Assembly (NCBI RefSeq): GCF_002709775.1
Contig: NZ_PAQR01000058.1
Span: 1-64,000 of the forward strand
Length of the DNA: 64,000 nt
Direction: 5' to 3'
Source: Thalassospira sp.
GTDB lineage: Bacteria; Pseudomonadota; Alphaproteobacteria; Rhodospirillales; Thalassospiraceae
In this document: piece after piece, positions 35,677-44,500 of the stretch
How the letters are laid out: each line of letters begins with the position of its first letter
Numbering within the stretch: the stretch's first letter is position 1
The notes under the pieces: generated by a model
What the model was told of the DNA's origin: nothing
Database searches by the model: none
What the model saw: the letters and a program-made list of their open reading frames with translations, nothing else
Program-made: the position numbers and the translations under genes

Positions 35677-37146
35677 TTAACCGGCCTTCTTGCCAAACGG
35701 ATCTTCGACAATCGGCCACAAGTCACGGGTCAAATAGCGATATCCGTTGGTTTTCGGATCGGACGGGTACGGCCCGTGCACATCGACATAAATGATCTCG
35801 CCCGCGATTTTGGCGAAGGCGTCATAAAAGTGGTTTGTTGATTTGATAAACAGATACTTCTTTGATTTCGGATCGATGCCCATGTTCGAAAACAGGCTGG
35901 GATCAAAGCTTTGCGAACGGTTGGTGTTGAGGATGACTTCGCCACCACCGGGCAATTCAATGACGGCACAATCGCCAAGCGGCACGATGCTTTCACCGAA
36001 ATACTGCCAGGCATTGCGTTCAAGCTTTTTGACCCGAACTTCGGCATCAATCGGGCTTCCGGCGCGTGATCCGGTCTTGCCACCAAAACGAAGCGGCAAT
36101 GTCGCCCCCTCACCCGCGGAAAAGCACGTACGAACCGCCATTGGATCCCAAAGGGTGCCAACCGCAAAATCGGCCAAGCCACGTTCGATCACGGTGCGCA
36201 GCAATATGGTGCTGTCGCCCGGCACACCGCCGCCCGGATTGTCCCAGACATCGGTCAGAACAATCGGTTTGGCGTCCGATGCCAAGGCCTGATCAAGGGC
36301 CTCGTCCGGTGTTACGAATGTCGGGCGGGTGGCCCCACGGAAGCCAAACAACTCAACCCCCAGGTTTCGTGCTATCTGTTCGGCTTCCGCAGGGTTATCG
36401 TTGGTGGTGACAATCACCTTGGCCCCGAGATCGGGCACGTCACCAGCCATAAATCCGTGAATGAAGGATACCGACAGGATATCACCGGTTCCTTCCATAT
36501 CCTTGGCACGATCAATGAAAGAACGCATCGGTTCGCGCGATGTCGGCAGCACCTCGATCATATGGCAGTCAAAGACTGCCTTGGTCGGCTTGATCTCGCC
36601 GCGCAAAGTGCGCAGCACAAGATCAACAACTGCCCGTCCGGTTTCAACAAAATCGGTATGCGGAAATTCCTTGAACGCGACGATGATGTCGGCACTGTCG
36701 ACGCGAAGAGCCGTCAGATGGCTGTGCGGATCAAAACTTGTGCCGATCACGACATCCGGGCCAACCAGTTCACGAATGCGCGCAAGAAGATCGCCTTCGC
36801 AATCAAGATAATCCTGGGCGACCATCGCGCCATGCAGACCCAGGATCACACCATCCACCGGCATGGCCGCGCGCAACTGCCCCAGAACTTCATCACGCAG
36901 CTGTTCATAAGTCGCGCGGTTGACGAGCCCACCCGGCTCGGCCCAGGTGGCGGTACCTTCGATCAGATCCCAGCCTTCCTTGGCGGCGCGCAGGCGGCCT
37001 TCGGTAAAGACGGCACTGCAAAGCGTCGGGGTGACGGGATGCTGACCCGGCGGTGCGTAAAAGCTTTCCTGAAAATCGGAAAAATCAGTGCGCAAAGGTG
37101 AAAAAGTATTGGTCTCGGTTGCAATCGAGGCGCAAAAAATCCGCAT
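35677..37146 (-). CDS. M81-family metallopeptidase (microcystinase MlrC-like)
   Basis: A 489-residue zinc hydrolase of the M81/MlrC family. Motifs include TETNTFSPLRTDF at the start (metal-site E), GLHGAMVAQDYLDCEGDLL, TSFDPHSHLTALRVDSADIIVAFKEFPHTDFVETG, and at the C-terminus KSTNHFYDAFAKIAGEIIYVDVHGPYP. Family members are common in non-toxic bacteria beside peptide or amino-acid transporters, where they may cut small modified peptides. It lies directly downstream of a TRAP transporter operon on the same strand, so the transported compound may be its substrate. Confidence 0.88.
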   Translation of the reverse strand: MRIFCASIATETNTFSPLRTDFSDFQESFYAPPGQHPVTPTLCSAVFTEGRLRAAKEGWDLIEGTATWAEPGGLVNRATYEQLRDEVLGQLRAAMPVDGVILGLHGAMVAQDYLDCEGDLLARIRELVGPDVVIGTSFDPHSHLTALRVDSADIIVAFKEFPHTDFVETGRAVVDLVLRTLRGEIKPTKAVFDCHMIEVLPTSREPMRSFIDRAKDMEGTGDILSVSFIHGFMAGDVPDLGAKVIVTTNDNPAEAEQIARNLGVELFGFRGATRPTFVTPDEALDQALASDAKPIVLTDVWDNPGGGVPGDSTILLRTVIERGLADFAVGTLWDPMAVRTCFSAGEGATLPLRFGGKTGSRAGSPIDAEVRVKKLERNAWQYFGESIVPLGDCAVIELPGGGEVILNTNRSQSFDPSLFSNMGIDPKSKKYLFIKSTNHFYDAFAKIAGEIIYVDVHGPYPSDPKTNGYRYLTRDLWPIVEDPFGKKAG

Positions 37147-37191
37147 GGCCCGTGCCTTTGTTATTGGTCTTTTGATATCAGCTAATGAATT

Positions 37192-37220
37192 CCGAAGGGG
37201 CGAGATCCCCGCCCCTTCGG
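37192..37220 (-). other. Hairpin after the TRAP binding-protein gene
   Basis: A perfect 11-bp stem (CCGAAGGGGCG / CGCCCCTTCGG) with a seven-base loop sits 14 bases past the binding-protein stop, on the way to the M81 gene. No U-run follows on the minus strand, so partial read-through into the peptidase gene is likely. Confidence 0.65.
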
Positions 37221-37233
37221 CAGTTGGAATGGC

Positions 37234-38289
37234 TTATTCCATGTAGCGGTTGGCGTTGGCCTTCTCGACTTCTTCTTTAAACAGGTTCAGAAGTTTCACG
37301 CCTTCATCGCCAAGGCTTTCCTGAACGTGCTGGACCACGACCGGCTGGGTTGCCTCTTTGAACTTTTCACGGTCTTCAGCCGACAGGGCGGTGATTTCCA
37401 TTTTGTCCTTAAGACCGGCCAGACCACGATCAGAAGCCTCGATCACGCGCGACACACCGCGGCTGGCAACCACACAAGACTGGGCAGCATAGCGGATGAT
37501 TTTCTGCTGTTCGGCGGTCAGGTCATCCCAGAATGCCTTCGAAAGCATCATGGTATATGGCGAGAACAGGTGGTTGGTAAGCGTCAGATACCCCTGCACT
37601 TCGTTGAACTTGGCAAAAGTCACGGTCGGAACCGGGTTCATCTGGCCATCGATTACGCCGGTCTGAAGGCCAGCATAAACTTCGCCCCATGCCATCGGAT
37701 ATGCTTCGGCGCCAAGGGCCTGCATGATTTTCTGATGCGACGGCAGCGACATGGTACGAATGCGGATGCCTTCGAAATCTTCAAGGGTTGCAATCGAATG
37801 CTGCGAGTTGGTCACAGCAAAGAACCCGCCGGTATCAGGGAAGCCAAGCACCTTCACATCGCCAAGCTCGCTTTCGATGTCGCTTGCAAGGGTCTCGCCA
37901 AACGGACCGTCAAACACATCATAGGTCGACGCGTTGCTATCGAATGCAAAAGCAAGGTTCAGAACGTCAATGCGCGGATAATAAGATGCCAACGCACCGG
38001 TCGAGGTCAGCGTGCCCTGGATCAAACCATCGCGCACCATCTGAACATGTTCGGCCGCCGAACCAAGCTGGTTGGACGGATAGACTTCAACTTCGATTTC
38101 ACCATTGGTGTCGGCTTCGACAATGTTGGCGAACACCGCAGTGCACGCATGTGCCGGGTTTTCAAACGGGTCGGTCTTGTTGTCGTGCGCGAATTTGAGA
38201 ACCTTGGTCTCGGCAAACGCCATGGACGTGCTGCCCATCAGCATCGCGGTTGCAAGGGCGGCTGCGCCCAAACGCTTTACGGTTTTCAT
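37234..38289 (-). CDS. TRAP transporter solute-binding protein (DctP type)
   Basis: A 351-residue periplasmic protein with a Sec signal peptide (MKTVKRL, hydrophobic core, cleavage after AFA near residue 26). The DctP core is visible: GIRIRTMSLPSHQKIMQALGAEAYPMAWGEVYAGLQTGVIDGQMNP, in which the arginine normally binds a substrate carboxylate. GGAGAGG precedes the ATG at 38289. It is the third gene of the dctQ-dctM-dctP operon, controlled in all likelihood by the divergent RpiR-type regulator. The ligand is probably an organic or sugar acid. Confidence 0.92.
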   Translation of the reverse strand: MKTVKRLGAAALATAMLMGSTSMAFAETKVLKFAHDNKTDPFENPAHACTAVFANIVEADTNGEIEVEVYPSNQLGSAAEHVQMVRDGLIQGTLTSTGALASYYPRIDVLNLAFAFDSNASTYDVFDGPFGETLASDIESELGDVKVLGFPDTGGFFAVTNSQHSIATLEDFEGIRIRTMSLPSHQKIMQALGAEAYPMAWGEVYAGLQTGVIDGQMNPVPTVTFAKFNEVQGYLTLTNHLFSPYTMMLSKAFWDDLTAEQQKIIRYAAQSCVVASRGVSRVIEASDRGLAGLKDKMEITALSAEDREKFKEATQPVVVQHVQESLGDEGVKLLNLFKEEVEKANANRYME

Positions 38290-38344
38290 TGATACCTCTC
38301 CTTGATGTAACGACTTTATGGTGTCCGGCATTGTTGTGATGTGT

Positions 38345-38368
38345 GCCCCGGCCCGGACTGACCGGGGC
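38345..38368 (-). other. Intercistronic hairpin between TRAP dctM and dctP
   Basis: GCCCCGG / CCGGGGC form a perfect 7-bp GC stem with a 10-base loop in the 98-base gap, where the dctP message may be processed or separately started. Confidence 0.45.
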
Positions 38369-38387
38369 TGTCTTTCATCCCGCCGGC

Positions 38388-39668
38388 CTAGCGGAAGCCA
38401 AGCAATCGCGGGATCACGAGTGCAAGGTCCGACCAGAAGGCAAACAGGAACAGCACGCCCAGTTCGGCCAGAAGAAACGGCCAAAGTTGTGCGGCAATCT
38501 TTTCAAGTTTTTCACCGGTGACTGATGACAGAACAAACAGACAGGCCCCGACAGGCGGCGTCATCAGCGAGATGTTGAGCGCAAGAATAAAGATGATCCC
38601 GGCATGGATCGGGTCCATCCCGATCTGGATGGTCAGCGGCACCAGAACCGGGGCCAGAATGATCAGGATGGCGTTGATATCCATCACCATACCGATCATC
38701 AGAAGCAGCCCAACAATCATGAAGATCACGATATAGGGGTTTTCCGAAACGCCCAGCACCATGGTCGCGACTTCTTGCGGGATGCGATTGAAGCTCAGCC
38801 ACCAACCAAGGATCGAGGCAAAGGCAATGATGACAAAGATCACCCCGGTCACACGTGCTGTACGCACCAGCATCCTGAAGAAATCAGCAAAGCTCAGCGC
38901 ACGATAGACAAACACGCCAATAAACAGGGCATAGGCAACCGCGACCGATGCGGCTTCTGTCGGGGTAACAATACCGCCAAGAATCCCGCCCAGAATGATC
39001 AATGGCATGATCAGTGCTGTGATCGATGATTTGAAAATCTTCCAGACTTCCAGAAGCGATGCGCGGCGTTCGTTTTTCGGCAGGTTCTTGGAACGTGCGG
39101 TCACGGCAATAACCGTCATGCAGATCAGACAAATCATGAGACCGGGCAAAATACCCGCGGCAAACAGCCCGCCGATCGAAACGCCCATCAGCGATCCATA
39201 GACAACCATCAAACCGGATGGCGGGATGGTCGGGCCGATGATCGACCCCGCCGCTGTCACGGCACAGGCATAATCACGACGATAACCACGTTCGACCATG
39301 GCCGGCACAAGCGTCTTGCCAAATGCGGCGGCATCTGCGGTCGCCGCACCAGTCAGACCGGCAAAGAAGACGGACGCCAGCATATTGGTGTGCGCCAACC
39401 CGCCGCGCATATGCCCGACAAGGGCTTGCGCGAATTTCACCAACCGGCTGGTAATGCCGATATGGTTCATGATTTCGCCCGCCAGAATAAAGAACGGCAT
39501 GGCAAGGAAGGGAAACACATTCAGCCCGTTAAAGACCTTGCTTGGGCCCTGGGACAGGAACATCCCTCCGCCCATGTCAAACAGGCCGACAACACCGGCA
39601 ACACCAAGGGCAAAGCCGATCGGCATGCCCAGCACCATCAGGACGACAAAGATAATGGCGACGATCAT
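38388..39668 (-). CDS. TRAP transporter large permease (DctM type)
   Basis: A 426-residue inner-membrane protein with around 12 hydrophobic segments. Family landmarks are FFILAGEIMNHIGITSRLVKFAQALVGHMRGGLAHTNMLASVFFAGLTGAATADAAAFG near the N-terminus and ALNISLMTPPVGACLFVLSSVTG near the C-terminus. It couples sodium flow to solute import with DctQ and DctP. Its start overlaps the dctQ stop by ATGA. Confidence 0.93.
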   Translation of the reverse strand: MIVAIIFVVLMVLGMPIGFALGVAGVVGLFDMGGGMFLSQGPSKVFNGLNVFPFLAMPFFILAGEIMNHIGITSRLVKFAQALVGHMRGGLAHTNMLASVFFAGLTGAATADAAAFGKTLVPAMVERGYRRDYACAVTAAGSIIGPTIPPSGLMVVYGSLMGVSIGGLFAAGILPGLMICLICMTVIAVTARSKNLPKNERRASLLEVWKIFKSSITALIMPLIILGGILGGIVTPTEAASVAVAYALFIGVFVYRALSFADFFRMLVRTARVTGVIFVIIAFASILGWWLSFNRIPQEVATMVLGVSENPYIVIFMIVGLLLMIGMVMDINAILIILAPVLVPLTIQIGMDPIHAGIIFILALNISLMTPPVGACLFVLSSVTGEKLEKIAAQLWPFLLAELGVLFLFAFWSDLALVIPRLLGFR

Positions 39669-40186
39669 TCTGCGCCCTCCGCAAGATCAACCGGAACGAA
39701 ACGGCCCTGATCACGCAAGGCAACAAGAAGAAGCTGAATAGCGGCAAGCAATGCCGATACCGGGACTGCCGCATAAGGCAGCGCAAGCGACATACCAAAG
39801 ATCATCGCCTGACGGCGCATACCGCCTTCGGCAAAATCAAATCCGTAAATTGCAAGATACAGGAAGGCCGCAAGTGCGATCAGATCGACAAGAAACAGGA
39901 CGGTGCGCTGGATCGGCATCGGCAGGGACAGAACAAACATGCCAATACCGATATGTTCGCGCCGCGCGATCCCGGCCGAAATCGCCAGAAGGGCAGCCCA
40001 GATCATCAGGTAACGCGCCAGTTCTTCTGGCCAGGGTAACTGCCAATGAAAGATGTATCGATCAACAACGCCCAGCCAGACATCAAGGACCAGAACAAGC
40101 ATCAACACGGCAATGATGCGTTCCACGCCCCAGTTCAGGGACCGGCTCAGGGTTGCTGCAATGGTTTCAACACGGCGTAATGCCAT
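39665..40186 (-). CDS. TRAP transporter small permease (DctQ type)
   Basis: A 173-residue inner-membrane protein with four hydrophobic segments (about residues 24-42, 55-70, 88-110 and 128-150). The DctQ motif is RYIFHWQLPWPEELARYLMIWAALLA. The ATG at 40186 is ten bases after GGAGAG; a TTG three codons earlier is less likely. It is the first gene of the operon, with the regulated promoter region upstream. Confidence 0.9.
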   Translation of the reverse strand: MALRRVETIAATLSRSLNWGVERIIAVLMLVLVLDVWLGVVDRYIFHWQLPWPEELARYLMIWAALLAISAGIARREHIGIGMFVLSLPMPIQRTVLFLVDLIALAAFLYLAIYGFDFAEGGMRRQAMIFGMSLALPYAAVPVSALLAAIQLLLVALRDQGRFVPVDLAEGAE

Positions 40187-40248
40187 CTTCGCCAAACTCT
40201 CCGCTGATGAATCTTTTATGTAATTTTTCTACATACTGATGCTCATTT

Positions 40249-40335
40249 TGTAGTTTGTCTACATGATTTACCTCCTTAGTTTCATTTTTCGCATGCATTT
40301 GCGTTATTATCGATGCTATAAGTAGCTTAACTACA
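40249..40335. promoter_or_regulatory. Two TGTAG-N5-CTAC palindromes upstream of the TRAP operon
   Basis: TGTAG-TTTGT-CTACA (40249-40263) and GTAG-CTTAA-CTAC (40322-40334, followed by A) share the same half-site, with centres 72 bp apart, and a further TCTACA half-site lies near 40228-40233. They lie in an AT-rich gap between the TRAP operon and the divergent RpiR-type gene, so they are good candidate operators for that regulator. A CTACAT also occurs near 40478. Confidence 0.55.
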
Positions 40336-40395
40336 TTTTGCACTATCGAAATCAACACCGAAATCGGCCACCTTCAACCAGAGAGATTTTTCAAT

Positions 40396-40620
40396 TTATT
40401 CAAGGCCAAAGCCGCCATTCCCGATCAACTCCAATTGGCGCTCAATAGCGTAAACACCGACCGTCGCCGCCAATAACTACATGGTCAATTTCGGTCGGGT
40501 TAATATCGAAGGACGTGATCGTCATTTGTTGCGTGCACAGGACGATTTCAATCGAATGCAATCGTTGGGCTTGAAACAGAAGTGATCGCCTGCAATCGGA
40601 AATAAGGCTATTTATCAATC
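40396..40620 (-). pseudogene. Frameshifted remnant of a DsrE-like gene
   Basis: Read on the minus strand, one frame gives LLFQAQRLHSIEIVLCTQQM and then TITSFDINPTEID, the pattern of a DsrE/DsrF-type C-terminal half (hydrophobic strand, conserved Cys, I-x-P-x-E-I-D turn). It soon meets a stop in that frame. Shifting by one base at about 40470 extends it with AATVGVYAIERQLELIG to a stop at 40396, where DsrE proteins have A-x-T-x-L-x-x-x-Q-x-x-G-Y. No N-terminal half or start is found; the RpiR gene begins immediately beyond. I read it as a decayed fragment; the match is from memory. Confidence 0.4.
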
Positions 40621-40660
40621 GGGTGTCGTTCCTGCATCCGCAACCAGAGAGACGAAACGG

Positions 40661-41554
40661 ATGGATTCCATGCAACAAACTGCCGACATCATCAGCCTTT
40701 TACGGAATCAGTCCGGCAAGTTCCCGAACCGCGAACAGCTCGTTGCCGACTATGTCAGTTCGCATCTGGAAGATGTCACGACCATTGCCCTGTCTGATCT
40801 TGCAAAGAACGTCGGGGTCAGTGAACCGACGGTCATCCGTTTTTGCCGGACACTCGGCTGCGACGGGTTTCGCGATTTTAAAATTCGTCTGGCGCAAAAC
40901 CTTGCCGTCAGTATTCAGTATCTGACATCCGAAGATATTTCGGATGACACCACGGCCGCAGACGTTCTTTCAAGCCATGTTCTGGGCGTTATCATTGATA
41001 ACTTGCGCCTGTTAAGGGATCAGATTGCGTCTGCCGAAATCGATCAGGCGGCAGACATCCTGGTCAAAGCACGACAGGTTGCATTTTTGGGTGTCGGGGG
41101 TGGTTCGACCACGGTGGCATTTGATGCCGCAAACCGTTTCTTCAGGCTGGGCATCCCGGCGCAATCACAAAGTGACGGCTATTTGCAGCGCATGCTGGCC
41201 TCAACGCTTGGCGCTGATGACGTTGTCTTTGCCATTTCCACCAGTGGCCGCCCAACGGAACTCATCCATTCTGCGGCAATCGCCCGCCAATATGGTGCAA
41301 CAGTCATTTCCCTGACCAATCCGGACAGCCCGCTTGCAGCCGAAAGCGATCTTGTTGTCTCGATCAATATGCCTGAGAACCCGGATATCTATAAACCGAC
41401 CGCGACACGCCATGCCTTTCTGGCAACGATTGACGTGATTGCAACTGCGGTCGCACGACGCATGCCCGATCAGGCCAAGGAAAAGCTGAGACGCATTCGT
41501 TCGTCCCTGCTGACCCTTAATCCCCCGACCGGACGCCAGCCGATTGGCGACTAA
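40661..41554 (+). CDS. RpiR/MurR-family transcriptional regulator
   Basis: A 297-residue regulator with an N-terminal RpiR helix-turn-helix (about 1-80; TIALSDLAKNVGVSEPTVIRFCRTLGCDGFRDFKIRLA) and a C-terminal SIS domain (about 125-260; FLGVGGGSTTVAFDAANRFFRLG and FAISTSGRPTELIHSAAIAR). SIS domains bind phosphosugars, so the TRAP operon it faces may import a sugar acid. ATG codons at 40661 and 40670 are both possible. TGTAG-type palindromes in the gap are candidate targets. Confidence 0.9.
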   Translation: MDSMQQTADIISLLRNQSGKFPNREQLVADYVSSHLEDVTTIALSDLAKNVGVSEPTVIRFCRTLGCDGFRDFKIRLAQNLAVSIQYLTSEDISDDTTAADVLSSHVLGVIIDNLRLLRDQIASAEIDQAADILVKARQVAFLGVGGGSTTVAFDAANRFFRLGIPAQSQSDGYLQRMLASTLGADDVVFAISTSGRPTELIHSAAIARQYGATVISLTNPDSPLAAESDLVVSINMPENPDIYKPTATRHAFLATIDVIATAVARRMPDQAKEKLRRIRSSLLTLNPPTGRQPIGD

Positions 41555-41567
41555 GGGACTTCTGCAT

Positions 41568-44500
41568 CTAGTAATCAAGCCTGTACTGAACGCCAGCCTT
41601 GCTGTCGATTTCGGTACTTTCGCTGGTCACGCTGATATTCGGCGTGACTTCGATTTCGACTTCAACACCGCTTGATCCCGGGGTGGAGCCGGCCTTGGTG
41701 CCGACATAGACACCTTCAGTCAGGTATTTACCAACCTTGACCTCCGGCCCGTTTTCACCGCCACCGACGCGCAGAACGTCCGCCCCGATGAAACGTCGGA
41801 TACTGCCGACGACATCAAGACCACTCCCACCGCCTGACAGCTCATTGACGGCGCTGGCCAGTTGAACGGCCTCGACCGCAGACAGGCTGCCCTGCGATTT
41901 CCCAAACAGGACCTGCGACAGAATTTCGTCTTCCGGCAGTGACGGGTTGGACGTCAACACCAGTTCCGGATCACTTGACGGGCCTTGAAAACCGGCGGTC
42001 ACGACGAGGTCTTCGGTGGTGTAAACCCCCTTGATATCAAGCATCGGATCGGGTGGCGATGCCCCTGCAAAGGTGATTTGGGAATCCCGAATAACAAAGG
42101 TCTTGCCGATCACATCCAATTGCCCACGGAGTGCAGACAACTGCCCAGTAATGCGCGGATCATCGGTCGTGCCGGCAATTTCAAGCCGCCCGCCCCATTC
42201 GGAATCAAGTCCCTTGCCACGGACAAACAGGCGGCCGGGAATATCGACCGTGACATCAAGATTGCCGCTAAAGCCGTTATCGGCTTCCTCAGCCTCTTGC
42301 TGGCTTTCGGTTTGTGACGCGTCAGGCAGGTTCTCGATCTCAATCGTTGGAACAGATTCCGGCAACGCCAAGGTCAGATCGACCTCGCCACGCTGAACGG
42401 TAACTGTACTTTGAATGTCGGCTTCGGATTGCGAACCGGTGACGCTGGTTTGGACATCGGCCCAGAATTGCAATTCATCCTTGCGTGACAGGGCGACATT
42501 GCGCAAATCCGCCTCGACGTCATAGCGCACTTCCCCACCATCAAGCAGATCAAGATCAACCGACGCATCAAGCGTGCCATTACCGCCATCGGTTGCCGTG
42601 ATGGACGGAATGGAAAGGCCTGCCTGATCAAACGTGCCCTGCAGCGTTATCTGATCAAGGATCGTGCCGTATTCAAGGTTTTCATAGCGTCCATCAGATA
42701 GCGCCATATCACCGTTCCAGCGAATGTCATCCAGCGTACCATCGACATCAACCGCAAGCTTGATCTTGCCCGACATCTGGTGATCCGGCGCCGGGACATA
42801 AGGCCAGAATTCGGCAATCTGTCCATTTAGCCGTACGCGTCCTGCCACTGGTGCGCCAAGATCCGGGCTGAATTCCTGTTCAAGCACGGAAATCGCAAGC
42901 GGTACATTCCCCTCGGCTGACAGGGCCTCGATATCACCATTGCCAAGCGATGCCTGACCGGCAAGTTTTCCTTCGGCAAGCGCGATATCAAGAAGCATCT
43001 CAAACGGCTTAAGGTCGGCGACCGCCTTTGCCGTAATGCCGGAAATGCGCCCACGCACCTCGGCATTTGGCAAGGTCCCGCGCGTTTCGCGCAGGTTCGC
43101 ATCAAGATTTGCCGTACCACTCAACCCGTCAAAGCCGGATATCCGCCCCCAAGGGCCAAGCTCAACATCATTGAGGTGCAGTTCGCCGGAAATCGATCTT
43201 TGCGCTGCTTCCTGATCAAGGGTTGCAACCAGATGCCCTGTCCCGACAGTAAGGTCGGCATCAAGTTGCTGCCGGCCATTTTGGCGCAGGGTGAATTCCA
43301 ACGGTTTGCGCAGGCCAATTGTCTGATCACCGATCACGGCATCCAGACGGCTGGCGGTAACCACGATATCATTGCCAAGCGACAGATCCGCAACCAGATC
43401 AGTTTCAAGCGGCACATTGCCCTGATAGAGCCCGGTGCTGTTCATGGTAATGCCAAGCGCATCCAGCCCGCCGTCGACCTCAAGCGCCACCTTACTAATC
43501 GCAACCGTGCCCGCCGTGATATCGCGCCCTTCAAGATCGGCGGTGATTTCCGGGGTTTCAAACGCATTGCCAATTGTTGCGGTCAGTTCGACATCTTCGA
43601 TCATTGTCGGATTGGCATCATCACCGCCAGCCATGCGCAAGCCCCGGGCCGATGCGTTTGCCGTGATGCTTTGACGGCCGTTTTCCGGGCGCAGCGCAAT
43701 ATCAGCGGCGAGAGTTCCGTTGATAAAGCTAGCCCCGAACTGATCGAGCCATTCGGCATCCAGATTGGAAAGCGCAAAATCACCACGCATCGGAATGCTG
43801 TAATCGGGCAAGGAAAGATCGCCATTTAGCGCGATATGTTCGCCCTTAAGCGAGATCGCCTCGACCCGCAAAGCATCGTCGGGCAGGACAATATTCGCGC
43901 TGACCTGATACGGGCGATTGCCAAAGGTGAACTTGCCGGTATTGCCGATCGACAGGACGGCCTGATCCGACCAGCTCATGCGACTGGCAAGGACGACATC
44001 GGAAAATGACTGGCCTGAAACGTCAACGCTTGGCACCCGCAACTCGATCATTCCCGCCGGTGCGGCAAGGTCCCCGTCAAGATTGGCCGTCAGCTTCGCC
44101 GGTGCCATTTCCATGCCGAGATCCGGCGGCACAACGTTTGGTGCAATATCAAGCGTGCTTTCAAGGGCGAGTTTCTCGAACGCCTCGGTGATGCGAAGGG
44201 TCAATGGGCCGTTAATCATCGCAGTTTCAAGCGCGCTGACATCAACAGTCAGATCAAGATCAGGTGCCAGCGTGACAGTGCCGGTAATTCTTGGATCCGT
44301 CCCGACAATGCGATCAAGATCGGCAATGCCAAAGCCTGACTGTGTGGCTGAAATCTCGACCCCGGTTTCAAGGCCGTTTGCTTCGGACCAGGTCAGATCG
44401 GGCAATGCCACCTGCCCCTGCCCACGCAGATCAAGCCCCGAAATAGGGGCAAAAATCGCGAGATCGCGGATATCGGCAACGAGGTCAGAGGTGGTAACAA

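Noticed and set aside
40442-40678. A 78-codon minus-strand ORF taken as an intact small gene
   Set aside because: It starts inside the rpiR promoter and gene start, and its conserved-looking part continues only after a frameshift, so I list it as a decayed fragment.
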